A stretch of 64,000 bases of DNA, taken from contig JAUZTG010000016.1 of the NCBI GenBank assembly GCA_030734395.1, forward strand, positions 1,550,001 to 1,614,000. The letters run 5' to 3'. Each line of letters starts with the position of its first letter. Within the stretch, counting starts at the first letter, position 1. Source of the DNA: Sarocladium kiliense. Its lineage: Eukaryota > Ascomycota > Sordariomycetes > Hypocreales > Sarocladiaceae. Shown here piece after piece: positions 22,069 through 33,867 of the stretch. Made by a program: the position numbers and the translations under genes. The notes below the pieces were generated by a model. The model worked only from the letters and a program-made list of their open reading frames with translations, had not been told where the DNA came from and made no database searches.

Positions 22069-22458
22069 ATGAAGCACCTCGCAGCTTACCTCCTCCTCAG
22101 CCTAGGTGGCAACACCTCCCCCTCCGCTGCCGACGTCAAGAAGGTCCTCGACTCCGTTGGTATTGAGGCCGACAGCGACCGTCTCGACAAGCTCATCTCC
22201 GAGCTTGAGGGCAAGGACGTCAACGAGGTACGGATGACCTAAATTCCTTTCACACCTGCTGCAAGTACTGACATCTTCGCATAGCTCATCGCCGCTGGCT
22301 CTGAGAAGCTCGCCTCCGTTCCCTCCGGCGGTGCTGGTGGTGCCCCCGCCGCTGGTGGTGCTGCCGCTGCCGGCTCCGGCGAGGCCGCTGCTGAGGAGAA
22401 GAAGGAGGAGGAGGCTGAGGAGTCCGACGAGGACATGGGCTTCGGTCTCTTCGACTAA
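22069..22458 (+). CDS. RPP2: 60S acidic ribosomal stalk protein P2
   Basis: Two exons, 22069-22227 and 22285-22458; 110 aa, normal for the family. The helical dimerisation domain starts MKHLAAYLLLSLGGN and runs to about residue 60 (ADVKKVLDSVGIEADSDRLDKLISELEGKDVNELIA). An Ala/Gly hinge and an acidic tail ending EESDEDMGFGLFD follow. This tail is the P-protein C-terminus that recruits translation factors, and also the target of ribosome-inactivating proteins. P2 pairs with P1 on the uL10/P0 stalk. Codon choice is strongly C-ending, as expected for a very highly expressed gene. A GAT-triplet run lies in the 3' flank. Confidence 0.95.
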
Positions 22459-23171
22459 GCGATTCGTTCATGACGATCCTCCGACGACTAGACGATTTTC
22501 CCGAAGGACGATGATGATGATGAATGGGCGACGGGCGCTATCCGGGTCTCGCGGCTTGGTAGAGACCTGCTCTTCGTGGTTGGGCAAGGCGATCTTGATT
22601 TAGAGGCGTGCAGCCCGACTGAAATACAATGTCACGTTCTGAAGGAACTTCAATTTTCCATTGTTGGTGATTTGTTTTGTGAACTGCACTAACTAGACCC
22701 AGAGCCTGGCTGCTTCGCTGGATTGTCTCACCGGATTACATATACGGATATCTCCGCTAACTCAACTCTCCCCCAGTGCCGCCCAGGTTGCGAAAAATCA
22801 AGACGCGACACCGAACATGATATATCTCCTGTCAAGTTTTTTTTGGCCATCTTTCAATTTCAATCAAGGCACACTTGGTACATTAGTCGTATCGTGCTGT
22901 TCGATAGTCAATCCCGATTCCACACCTAACACCCACGAAACTTACGCTCTTTTGACGGTCGATATTCAGCTTCTGCGCCGGCCCAAGAGAATCGCGTATC
23001 TTTGTAGCGTGGTAGGGGAGACTCATCCTGCTCGTGCGTGGTTGGGAGCTCAACTGGGCTACGATCTTCGGGCTTTAGATGGTTCGGCTGTTGAGGCTGC
23101 AGGTATGCCTGTAAGTGGTCACTGTTGGACTGTGTTAGTATCTTGTAAGTGTGATACCAGATCGGTAGTCC
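22459..23171. other. Convergent 3' intergenic region
   Basis: A 713-bp space between the stops of P2 and the cupredoxin-like gene. A frame at 22817-23371 overlaps it but is antisense to the neighbour and has no domain. Nothing else was seen. Confidence 0.4.
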
Positions 23172-24392
23172 TCACTGGTATGCCGCTGTGCCGTCTGACG
23201 ACATGGTATCATTCCCACTCGTCGGCTGTGGACTGGCACTTGGCGGAGGAGGAGAATAATACGATCCATAGCTCACAGCCGAGAATGGTGGTGTGGTTGG
23301 GCTGCCGTATCGTGGAATACCTTGGGGTTGATGTTGTTGAATATACTGGTGTGGCAACTTCTGCTGATTAGATCCGTCATAGATCATTGACGGGTGGTTC
23401 TGTTCCGACGGGCCTCCAGGATGCATTCTGGGTACTTGGCTGACAACCGTAGGGCTTTCTTTCTGGCGCGTAATCGAAAAGCCTCGGCGACGAAGGCAGA
23501 GGAAAGCAATCAGAGCCAGTACAATGACACCGACCACAGCACCTATGACAATACCGGCGATTGCTCCAGCACTAAGATCTTCGCTGCCGCTGGCTTCGCC
23601 ATCGTTCTCGTCCTCTTCATCATTACTATCACTGCTAGCTGATGTCTCTGGGGCGGTCGTAGGTGTCTCAGTTGGATGATCAACCTCAGAGGGCCAGGGT
23701 TCGCCGGGTCTGAGTTGAAAGTCTACACCCTTGGCGTTCTCTTGCCAGTCATCAAGAGTTCCGCTCCTCGACTTTGGTCATGTGTTAGTACACAGGAGAC
23801 TTGCGGCTTATCCTGATATGAAAAGCTTACCGGATTCACGACTCCCATCATGTGGTACCTCACACATGATCCCGGTGCACCGCAGTAAAAGTAGATTGGC
23901 TCTGTGTCGTTGACACGAACTCGGAATTTCGGTCCCTGGGTGATGATCAGGGTCGGAGTTTGAAGAGTAAAGGGGTGTTTCACTTACATCATCGGTGATA
24001 GCCTGTACTGGCTCTTCACCACTCGAAAACCCACGCCTGTCCGTCCCTACATACTCGTACGGAATGCATGGGTAGTCGAAATCGCCTCGAATAACCCAGT
24101 GGGCCACTGGGTAGAACTTGAACTCGATCGTGTCCCCGACCTTGGCCTTTGTCTCTCCTGGCGTGAACTTGTGACCAGACTGTCCCATCAGGTCAGTCAG
24201 TATTCATCATTTACTCAGTCCTTTGGTACTTACAGCTCCTACTGCGATGGTATGAGTGGTTCCTGTGTCTGTGACCGTCGACGTGGGCGAGTCTCGGACT
24301 GTTCCTGTGGGCGTCTTGCTCTCGGCGCTGGTAGCTTGTCCAAGAACCACCACTGCCGGTAACAGTATGCTGAGTGCAAATGTTGGCAACAT
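23172..24392 (-). CDS. Secreted, membrane-anchored cupredoxin-like protein
   Basis: Four exons on the minus strand: 24234-24392, 23988-24179, 23831-23935, 23172-23771; 351 aa. A signal peptide (MLPTFALSILLPAVVVLGQA) and a Ser/Thr-rich spacer lead into a cupredoxin fold at about 49-155. Visible motifs are GHKFTPGETKAKVGDTIEFKFYPVAHWVIRGDF in outline, then RVNDTEPIYFYCGAPGSC and MMGVVNP. A Ser/Glu/Asp stalk follows, then one transmembrane helix (about 222-247) with an Arg stop-transfer, and a Pro/Gln/Tyr-rich cytosolic tail. Fungal proteins of this layout sit in the plasma membrane with the cupredoxin outside. The usual copper-ligand His before the second Cys appears as Ser here, so copper binding is uncertain. 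Confidence 0.8.
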
Positions 24393-25445
24393 CTTGTTAC
24401 CTGCGGTCTTCGGAAATCTGCACTTCGAAACTGTGATGAAGAGAAAAGAGATGGAATGTAGGTTTAGAGCAGATCTACAATGTGAAGTAGCTTGTTGCTC
24501 CGAGGGGCGCTGTTCCTCTTGTCCTCTACGCGGTTTGAGAACAAAGAGATGCTCTCCAATTTCTCCTCTCATTGCCATATCTCTCATAGACTCGAGCGTC
24601 CGAAAGTGGCGTTGACACTGCTGTGTTCTATGGGCACGAACCCCCTCCTTCAGCCGGTGCAAGAGGATGCCTAATCCCACGTGCTTACAAGGTTGAAGCC
24701 TAGCCTCCACGGCCCCCTTGGGTGTCCGATGGACAGGAGGCTGGACAACGTGGCTTGGTCGGTGATGGTGTGAACGAAGCAGACGAACAAAGAGCACTGG
24801 GCAGCGAATGCCACTCCCACCTGCCACGGCGACGCCGTTACATTGAGGCTTCTATTCATCGCAGGATAACACAATAGAAGTGCTTAGATCGCATGGTGGC
24901 TCAGACTTCCTTACTTACTTCCCGGAATGGTTGCTAGACAAGGGCTTTGCTCAAGAATGTGTCCGTGTAAGTGGCCTTAACAGGGTATACCTCATGATAC
25001 AGGCAATCTAGCACACCATCAGAGTATCTTTCGTTACCAGCGGCACACTGCCCTCTATGCCGCCTTCACATCCCCTCACATGATACATCCCCTCCACATT
25101 TATTCGTATGTGCCGAAAGGCTGAACTGGTTCACAAAGAGTTCGAATTGCTCTTTCCATGCCTTGATGCTCGGCCGCAGATACTGGCGCTGAATGTCTAG
25201 GGAAAGGAAATCCCGTCTTCGGGCTTGGCGGGCCAGCCACCCTACACTGTATCATGTTGATCTTGACATGGATTCTTTGGAACCTCAGGGCAAAACACAG
25301 AAAAGCAATGAATCACTTTTCTGAATGAGAACTTAGGGTATCTTGGAGACACACTTATGAGGGTGTGCTTGTACAGTGTCTCTTCGCCTTCGACGCGGCG
25401 TCCGCATGACAGTGCAACTAGCGGCGTTCCTGCAACGCCGTGTGT
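24393..25445. other. Intergenic region, no gene seen
   Basis: About 1.05 kb between two minus-strand genes. It holds the cupredoxin promoter and the 3' flank of the Zn2Cys6 gene. No tRNA, repeat or credible open frame was found. Confidence 0.4.
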
Positions 25446-27218
25446 TCAAGCCACTCCGGCATTACAAGCACCCATGCTCTGTACAGAAAGCACATGACCA
25501 TTAAGCTCTGCGCATGCGAGTTGGATCTGCCTGAGGCCTTTATGGTTTGCCTGCCGGCTTAGCTGATCGACGAACAGAAGGCCGTCTTCTTTCAGGTCCT
25601 GGTCCAGTTCGGGGAAGGTGCTTTGAATGTCGAGCATTGAATTCGCCGAAAGGCACACCAAACCCGATGTGTAGGTGCAGATGTTCGTCCTGAGAAATGT
25701 CAACGAGTGATTCAAGATATTGAAAGGACGAGAAGAAGAAAGTTACCAGACGAAGGCAGCTTCTTTGTGCTGCACACTCGCGAAGAGGGTCATCAGTGAA
25801 CGAGACCCGCTCACCAAAATATCCCACCCTTCGGGCACTTTTGGCCTTGCACTTAGATCTCCGATGGTAATCTTGCGGGCGTGAGAGAGTAATGCATCCA
25901 TCCACGGAACATCCATTGAAGTCGCGCGGCATAACTGGCCCAAGCATGACACATAGGGAGAGTAGAGTTGACAGAAGTACTGCGGCAGAACTGTTGAAGA
26001 GTCGTGAGACAAGACCTCTGCGCTGAAGTCTGGTGGTATCATCAATTGCCATTCTTTGATTGTCTGCCGTAGTTGCCTTCCTCTGATCGATGTGTCTTCC
26101 GGGGCCATTTGCTGTGCGCTCACAGAATATAGACAGTCATAGACCTCGCCCTGAATCCGCGCTAATTGAACGCGAGACCGGAAGAAGTTGAATCTCTCGT
26201 TGGACCATGCTGTTGTGATTATACCAGCACCGTCCAAATCAGTCAGTTCACAAGGGAGATCCATGTCAATCTCCAGATCATGTTGTATCGGTGGCTGCTG
26301 GGTGCGCAAGCTGATGTCGCGATCCAGGATATATGCCATCCAAAAGACGCGTTTTCTTTGTAGAGCCTCCTTCGAAGTGAGACCATCATATCCTTCTCGC
26401 CGATGGAGCATCATTGCATGGACTAGTTGAATGGCCGTCGCTATCAGAACTGACGATGGTCGGGGATTGGGTGTGCCGATGAACAAGACAACCAAGCCAA
26501 GAACTATTTGAACACCGGCAAGCTCTGCTTCGCTCGTTATAAGATCGCTTACAACAGATTGTGCCTTGCGCAAGCAATCTGCGACGTTGGCTTGAGGATG
26601 CTGCGGCTGGCTGCCCTGGTATTGTGCCAATGCCATGGCAATATGGATAGAAGCCCATGCTGTTGGCGTCCGTTGCGTCGGACTGTTGTACCAATCATTG
26701 ACTGTACTGAGAAGGGTTTGGTCATCAAATAAAGGGAAAAAGCAGTTGAATGTTGAGAGGTACGTTCTTATCAGCAAGTACACGACATCTTTGGGAGGCA
26801 ATTCCAGATGGCCGCTTCGTGCGATGATGTCTCCGCCACTGTCAGCGACCAATCCATCACCGATATTTTGTGAGCTTGCGATTGCCGGTCCCTTCAAAGC
26901 TTTGTTATCTTCTAAGACTTCTTTCAGACGAGCTTCGAGGATCTCTACACGAGAGGGCGAAGTCAAGTCGGATGATGCGTCACTGGCTTGCTTGGTGACT
27001 GCAGCTCGCTTCTTCTTCTTGCGACTGGCTGCGACATAGGTGCATTCGGACTTGTACACATGGCAGTTGCTGCATCGCGGTACCTCGCCATCGCACTTGA
27101 TCTTTCTGCGATAACAAAGATCACACGCCTATTTGCTCATCAGCTAACGGTCACGTCGGATGGAGTCCTCTGGCAATGTCGTCTCACTAACCTTACGTGG
27201 CTTGGGAGTTGGTTCCAT
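25446..27218 (-). CDS. Zn2Cys6 fungal transcription factor
   Basis: Three exons on the minus strand: 27192-27218, 25747-27128, 25446-25689; 550 aa. After nine residues (MEPTPKPRK) comes a complete binuclear zinc cluster with Cys at 11, 14, 21, 28, 31 and 38 (C-x2-C-x6-C-x6-C-x2-C-x6-C). A basic linker and a coiled segment (ILEARLKEVLEDNKAL) that could dimerise follow. The central fungal-specific regulatory domain has LSTFNCFFPLFDD and KRVFWMAYILDRDISLRTQQPP. Such proteins bind CGG half-sites. It is divergent from the SDR gene, whose promoter has two CCG/CGG palindromes, so local regulation is plausible but unproven. The target pathway is unknown. Confidence 0.88.
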
Positions 27219-27955
27219 GGACCCGGCTTAAGGTGCTAAGTAATGACATGAGTTATCGGAACGTATTTGAGCTCAGGCTGGACATTATTTGGGGTGGTCG
27301 ACGGTGGTCGTAGGCTATAGTTTGTATGGAGCGGGACGGTGGTTAGTAATGCGAAAGCGGTTCCGTGGAACCATGCTGACAAAATGCAACCATCCTATCA
27401 GCGAATGCCATGACGAGAGCTATACTTACACTCTTCCTCATTAGGCATGACGCAGTACGAGTATAGACTGTAGTATTGATGGCTGTCCCTTAGACTGAAA
27501 CCTAGTGGCCGTAATCGTGAAGTATCTGGAAGACCTCTGTCAATTGTCATGACTACGATGACGGAACCTCCCCTTGGATGAGCTGTGTGAGGACTGCTTT
27601 GCAAGCAGCTGCAAGTCACTCCACAACCATAATATGTCAAACTTTCCATGGTGTCATGAAGCATGACAACTCACTGTGCGATTGACTAGTTCCATCTCTA
27701 TCAGCCCTCAGTCTCAGTCTAGGCTATTCGGCATACGCATTCCGCGGAACCACTTTCTACATCCTGAAGACGTCGAAAAATGGCAGAGATGGCAACTATA
27801 AAACAGAGAGAGCCTGTTTCAAGCAGTTGTTCATCATCAATCAACAGTCAACATCCAATAAGGCGAACAAAGCAATCACCCACCTTGTCTACAGGACCTT
27901 CATTCTACATACAAGACTTCCCACAACAATCGCAACGCCCATAAAATCTATCATC
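27219..27955. promoter_or_regulatory. Divergent promoter, Zn2Cys6 regulator / SDR
   Basis: A 737-bp shared upstream region. GGTTCCGTGGAACC at 27359-27372 and TTCCGCGGAACC at 27740-27751 share the core TTCCGYGGAACC, and each has symmetric arms. TATAAAA lies at 27797-27803, about 150 bp before the SDR start. A Zn2Cys6 factor recognising CCG/CGG could use these sites; that link is inference. Confidence 0.5.
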
Positions 27956-28810
27956 ATGTCAACAGATATGCGGTCATTGGACTCCAAAGTCGCAATCGTT
28001 ACCGGTTCTGGGCGCGAAAATGGCATTGGAGCGGCTATTGCTCGATCCCTTGCACGCAACGGTGCTGCAGTTACCATCCACTATGTCTCGGAATCCTCAG
28101 CTTCAAGAGCTGCCAAAGTAGCACAGGAGATTCGCGATAACGGAGGCAAAGCGACTGTCGTCCAGGCCGACGTCAGTTCGACGGAGGGTGCGAAGAAGAT
28201 TGTGGCTGCTACCTTGGAGACATTCCGGGTCGATAAGATTGATATTCTCGGTAAAGACACAATGCTATACCTACAACAGAAGCATTGCTGACCATATGGA
28301 ACAGTGAATAACGCTGGAGCTGCTAAGTTTGGGTCTCTTCTTGACATATCACCAGAAGAGCTTAGCTGGAGTTTTGGTCTCAACACATTTGGTCCTCTCT
28401 ACATGTCGCAAGCTGTCGTTCAGCAAGGCAAGATGCCACAAGGCGGCCGGATTATCAACATTGGCACCGTAGCGTCCAAAATGGGTTTGACCGGAATGGG
28501 TAGCTATGCTATCAGCAAGGCGGCCCAAGACAGCATCACGGAAACTTTGGCTCAAGAGCTCGGCCGAACACATGGCATCACGGTTAACACAGTCGCACCG
28601 GGACCTGTCAAGACTGATATAGTTATCGATGCCCATAAAAACCTTGGGGTAGATATTACGGAGCCTTTGAGGGCCAAGGCACGGGGATCAGAGCGCCTCG
28701 CGGATCCGGAGGACATTGCTGATGTGGTGGCCTGGGTGGCGAGCGACAAGGCAAGGTGGATTACGGCGCAATTCATCTCGGCCAGCTCTGGTATCAACGG
28801 GACCATGTAA
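27956..28810 (+). CDS. Short-chain dehydrogenase/reductase (classical SDR)
   Basis: Two exons, 27956-28250 and 28305-28810; 266 aa, normal for a classical SDR. The cofactor loop reads TGSGRENGIG, two residues longer than the usual TGxxxGIG. NNAG is at 100-103, and the catalytic YAISK places Tyr166 and Lys170. The position usually held by the catalytic Ser is Thr153 in NIGTVAS, a substitution to note. PGPVKTDI closes the cofactor site. The fold resembles 3-oxoacyl-ACP reductases and versicolorin-reductase-type enzymes, so NADPH-dependent carbonyl reduction is likely; the substrate is unknown. It sits between a Zn2Cys6 regulator and a convergent flavoprotein gene. Confidence 0.88.
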
Positions 28811-29001
28811 AGTTTAGCAAGTAGAGTAGAATAAGGCTTTCATCTAGTCAAAACACGCTATACGTACAGCCGTGGTTTCCGCCTGGCCTACCACGCTGTA
28901 TGCCGTCTTCTCGTTGAACCTTAGATAACAGGTGAAGTTTGTTGAATTGAGAGGAGATTTAGAAGAGATTTAGCTCAGCGGCTATGTGCAACCCCAACAG
29001 T

Positions 29002-30785
29002 TCAATTTGAATCAGGTGTGATCGGAAAGAACTTGTTAAAGACGTTTGCAGGATCATACTTCGCCTTCAGTGATGCCAATCGCTTATAGTTCACTCCATA
29101 CACTTCCCGTGGATCTTCGCTACCCAGGGCATAATTGCAACTACGCAAGAAACATTAGTATGCCATAAGGAACAATGAGGCTTAGACAGGAGGGCTCAAC
29201 GTACTATATCTTTGCACCCGGCTCGTCGTCAATTCGCCCTTCACTGAGGCCCTGCATAAGACCATTGATCTTCTGCGCATATTCCAGCTTCACACTGTCC
29301 AGGCTGGGGTCGTCCGAGGGAATCTGCACCATCATCAAAGAATAACGTCCGCGATTCGCGAAAGCTGTCGCGTTATTCGGCACTGATGCAATCTTATCAG
29401 TATGGTCATGCTGAAGGAGAACGACCGCACCTCCAAACTCAGGGTAGGCTTCGTGCATTGCGGCGAACTCGTTGATAACGGGCTGCAACATCTTCATCGT
29501 GAAGGGAGGGGCCCACATGGCACTCTTTACTATCTTGCGGCGGCCATGCGGCTCGGTCTTGGCTATGATGCTGTTGACGGTCGAGTAGGGCTTCATGCCC
29601 GTGGAGTTCGCGGCTGGCCCGATGTTGACGAGACCAGCAAAGCGGCGGGTTGCTTCGGCTTCAGGACCATCGAAGAAGAGAACAAGGCCAATAGCCACCT
29701 GCATTATGCGAAGTCAGAACTTGAAACTTGTTAGTGGCCGAAACAGATAATACCTGATTGATATGTGGCGGAACCGTGAGGGCCATGCCGATGTTCTCGT
29801 TAGACCCCTGAGTCTGTCTCCAATCCTGCAGAAAGTCGGCAATGGCCGGAGCCTTGTCTACCGAGAAGAGCATCATGCCACTACGAGGTGTCAGAGAGAT
29901 TCAAGCGCATGTCAGGGATGATTGACAAGGGAACTGACGCGAAGACCTCATGTGGCATATCGTAGGCCTGGAAGACAAATTCGACCTGTTGTCCTTCGTT
30001 AGTAATCTGCCTTTGCAGCAGTTGATGGGTGGGCTTACAGCCACGCCGAAGTTATGTCCAGCACCTCGGATGGCCCAGAAAAGATCTGGATTCTCATCGA
30101 CAGAAGCGTTGACGATTGCTCCATCCGCGAGAACAAGTCTGGCACGCAGGAGGTTGTCAAGCGTCAACCCATGCTGGCCAGAGAGAAAGCCGTAACCTCC
30201 GCCAAGAGTGACACCACCAACACCTTCAAATTGAGTCAATTTAAAGTGGCACATATCAAGAGAGTCTTACCTGTGTGGTTGGTAGTTCTGAGATCCCATG
30301 TTAGTCATTGCCTATCATTGGAGGACGCCCTTACGTACCCTCCGACTGCCGCCAAAGAGTGCTTGCCCAGAGCTTCATCAACGTGATGCCAGAGAGCGCC
30401 TCCTTGGACCACCGCCGTCTTAGTTCCCACATCAACCGTGACCTTGTTCATCTTGGAAAGGTCGATGACCAGACCCCCATCAGATGAAGAGGCATCCCAG
30501 TGGGAGTGACCACCACCACGGACTGCGACGTCGAGCTGGAACTCTGTCGCAAGCTTGATCGCCGAAGAAATGTCGGCCTCGCTCTCAGACAGGAGAACGG
30601 CTCCCTGTATGAGAAGTGTGTTAGATCTTTTACACGCAAGACTGAAGAGACGCTCATACTGCGGGTCTTTCATTGCTGTCATTCCATCTCTTGAGACTTT
30701 CGGCGTACCCTTCCTCAGAAGGTGTTAGCAGAGAACTGCTATTGAGAACTCTCCTAAAAGACTGGATTTGCTCCTGAGATAACAT
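29002..30785 (-). CDS. Berberine-bridge-type FAD-linked oxidoreductase
   Basis: Eight exons on the minus strand: 30660-30785, 30339-30604, 30271-30287, 30039-30223, 29939-29985, 29754-29880, 29205-29698, 29002-29140; 466 aa. The third exon is only 17 nt but is needed to give GGTTNHTGVGGVTLGGGYG. FAD-binding (PCMH) motifs are LDVAVRGGGHSHW, with His75 the expected covalent FAD site, and GGGYGFLSGQHGLTLDN. The BBE C-terminal segment ends with NYKRLASLKAKYDPANVFNKFF. The second covalent Cys of bicovalent members is not evident. No signal peptide is seen, unlike many secreted fungal relatives, so it is probably cytosolic. Such enzymes oxidise alcohols, sugars or secondary-metabolite intermediates with O2. 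It is convergent with the SDR. Confidence 0.87.
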
Positions 30786-31718
30786 CTTTTAGAACTTGTG
30801 AGATGAATTGTATGAGAAGACAAAACAAGGGTTCTGACGAGGCGTAGGAGCGACCATCGCTCGCCTTTTAAAGGTGCAACTGAGGCGTAATTCCATCATT
30901 CGGTCACGAGCAATAGCCGAACGATAACATATTTAGAACATTAAGCTGATTTGAACTCTGCATTCCTGTCCCCACCGTCTACGCAATTATGACTGGCAGT
31001 AGTATCGTGAAGGCGTACGGCAATGGGCACCCATTGGACGATTATGTGAGCGCGATACTCATAAGCGGTCAGATTTACGGGTAGAATAACGGGTCGTGGT
31101 ACAGCAGCTTGGATATAAATGTTGGCCTGGCTCATCGTAAAGTCGTAGGGCAATAGAGGGTGATTGGCTGCGGGTGGGACTTACATTGCAGGCCCAGTGA
31201 TCTAGCCTGCACGCTGACCATGATGTCCCGCCCGGTTAAGAAGTATGACTGATCTGTGGCCCTTCATTTTGTACTTGATGTTCACCGCGAAGCGGAGTTC
31301 GCTCCAAGTTGCCTGGTTTGGAAGTACTGTGACAGTTGAGGTGCTTCTTGTTGGGCTGGTCTAGCTTGGCAATTGTCCTGAAGCCTGGGCTGGGTCAATT
31401 TGTATCTTCTTTGAACAGAAAGGTGCAAAAGAGAACAACTTTGTGACGAGGCTTTCGAAACATCGTGGGTATTATTCTATCAGTAGTATAGTAGACCTTC
31501 GGCACAAGTCTCTCTAATCGATCGCACCTGAACGTACAATTGTTCTTTGCCGTCCCGCCACCCTGTCCATAGCGTTTCATTCTATGATGGGTGTGCCTGC
31601 AGGCTACTGCAGGTTCGTTAGACTGATGGGCTATTCCGGGGACAGAGCGGGACCCAGCGGCCGGGACTGGTCCGGCAGAGCCTCAGGCCAAGCTGTTTAG
31701 ATGAGAGCTTGGTGGGCC
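30786..31718. other. Intergenic region, no gene seen
   Basis: About 0.93 kb between the flavoprotein start and the ALG6 stop. It holds the flavoprotein promoter, including a TTTTAAA stretch near 30867. No convincing open frame or repeat was found. Confidence 0.4.
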
Positions 31719-33548
31719 TTACTTGGTCTTCAGCTTCTCCTTAGAGCCAGGGAGGAGATCGCTGTCCTTGAGCAGCCTCCAAAAGCACCAAAGGTAACAA
31801 ATTGAGAAGCCAGCGGCGCCAACCCCGACGTTGGCCACTGTCCACAAATCGGGTTTGCCCGTTGGCGGGAGGAAGAGCGCCTCAACAACGTGCCATCCGC
31901 ACATGAAGACATAGAAGAGGGTATGAAGCACGGCGGTAGCCCAGTGTGCAGGCGAGGACTGCTCGCTCGAAGAGTAGGCATTCCATGAAGTGGGAGGCAA
32001 CCCAAGAAGGTATGCCCAAAGGAGAGTTAGTACCGCATACGGCACCGTTAAGTCCACGCGACGCAGGAGGGGAAACATAGTCCAGGCCCCCAAAAGATTG
32101 GCGAAGCCGACCCATGCGCGAACCTCGCCGTGCATGCCTTGCTTTCCAGCAAGCAGGAGTGTCATAGGCATCAGCGGGAGGAGAACACTCTTCTCGTGAA
32201 CTTGGTAGCTGAAGAGGAAGAAACCCCACGCAGTCACCGCAAAAGCGAGGGGCATTGTGGTCTTTCTGGGTCGAAGGAACAGGACGATATTTGGGGGGAT
32301 GATAGACAGAAGAGTTGCTGCCAATGCTCCCTTCTGCAGAAGGGCAGAAGGGTACTTCTGGATCTTAATGGCAACATTGAGCGCACACCAAAAGTTGGCA
32401 ACCTTGTCCTCGAACAGTCCACGCGCAAAAGGGAAGATGCGATGCACCATCTGGACGAGCTGCTCCACGAAGGGGTAGTAGATAGCATTGGTGTCCAGAA
32501 CTTTGGCAAGACCAGGGAAGATCGGCAGCGGTGGGCGAGGACCGTCGAGATCGGGTCGTGAGTCTATGCCGCGGTAGACATCGTAGCCAGTTCCCAGCAT
32601 GATGGGCAGAATCAGCACTGCAAAGGACGCCAATGTCACTAGCGCAAGTGCAGCAAGTCGACCAGGCTTGAAAGCTGGAAAGAAGCATCTACCGAGAAGG
32701 TACGCAAAGACGCTGCAAGCGTAGTAGAGCGCCATTTGCTTGAAGCCAAGGGCGGCAACGAAGAAGACGGCTGCCCACATGTACCGTTCGGCAAGCATAC
32801 TTGACATGGAGGCGAGCACGAAGCCGAGCATCACCGTATTGTACTGGAAGTGCACATGATCGATGAGGATAGTGGCAGGCTGCATGAGAATAGCGACAAG
32901 CGCAAGCGATGCCGTCCAAATGCCAACACCGCTCTGCCGGCTGTATCGTCGGACGAACACCACTGTGGCTGGGACGTATAGCAGGTACTCAGAGACGAAA
33001 ACGGTGGCGCGCATGAAGATCTTGAGGTTCGAATCCTCGGATCCGCGAGAAGTGTAGAGCTCGAACCAGGATGGGTCGATGAGGGCACCGATCTTGCCGA
33101 GAAGCCAGCTGTGGTACGCCGTGAGAGGGGGATAGTCAAGCCCCCACCATTGGAGATCGTGAAAATACCACTGGGAAATGGGCAGGTGTGTCGTGACCTC
33201 CATCCAGTGTCGCTGGGCTTCGTAGTCTCCGAACATGGGCGGCCGCTGAAAGCCTAGAGGAACAATTGTCAGCCAATTCCCCAGCGCTTACTCGAGATGT
33301 AGCTTACCAGAGTATCCCCAGAGTCCTGCTGCCCAGCGAAACAGACCAACAACCATCAGGATCGAGGGCAATACTTCCCATTGCGTCGAGGAGCTGCGTG
33401 CCGGCCATAAGAAAGCTGCCAGAGGGAATGAAGGCGTGCGAACGAGGGCTTCGGTACGAGCCACGCGTTGCGGTTTCTCGTCGTAGCCATCACCAATCTT
33501 CTTTCCCCTGCGCCGGGGCTTATGCGGCGAGGGATTGGCCATTGCCAT
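31719..33548 (-). CDS. ALG6: Dolichyl-P-Glc:Man9GlcNAc2-PP-dolichol glucosyltransferase ALG6
   Basis: Two exons on the minus strand: 33308-33548 and 31719-33253; 591 aa. A basic cytosolic N-terminus (PRRRGKK) precedes about 11 hydrophobic helices. The splice gives GYSGFQRPPMFGDYEAQRHWME. The luminal loop then contains HDLQWWGLDYPPLTAYHSW, the hallmark of the ALG6/ALG8 GT57 family; the LDYPP form and overall pattern favour ALG6. The enzyme adds the first glucose to the lipid-linked oligosaccharide in the ER lumen before N-glycan transfer. The start was set at the first ATG of MAMANPSPHK. It is head-to-head with palC across 319 bp. Confidence 0.92.
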
Positions 33549-33867
33549 AGTCACCCAGCTCTCACTTCATCCGCGGATGAAAGGCGTACTTGTGAGAGTT
33601 ACCGCCAGGCTCGAGTTCGGGTTTCGGAAACGAAATTGGCGACGGGAAGCTCGAGAAGAGGTGAAGATGGTGGAGTTTCGGGATGCTGGTTGGGAAATTG
33701 AAGCTACGTACGTCTATTTCCTGCCGGCGAAAATCAGTTACCCTGCACTTAATGACATAGCTCCCACCAACACCATCGCCAAGCAAACGGAATGCTTCTC
33801 TCAACGTCATACTTCACAGCTCGCATCTTTCCCTGGGCTCTGCACTTGTGCTAGAGGAGCTTTCAGA
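33549..33867. promoter_or_regulatory. Divergent promoter region ALG6 / palC
   Basis: A 319-bp shared upstream region. The palC frame stays open upstream through this space and into ALG6, but an extension would put coding sequence over the ALG6 start. The region is better read as promoter. No distinct element was recognised. Confidence 0.4.

Noticed and set aside
32130..32561. 143-codon plus-strand frame
   Set aside because: Antisense to ALG6 transmembrane coding sequence, with no domain.
33026..33036. GGTTCGAATCC, a perfect tRNA B-box
   Set aside because: It lies inside conserved ALG6 coding sequence, and no A-box or cloverleaf could be built around it.
33535..33867. N-terminal extension of palC by 111 codons
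   Set aside because: It overlaps the ALG6 start and lacks family similarity; the Met at 33868 gives the normal PalC start.
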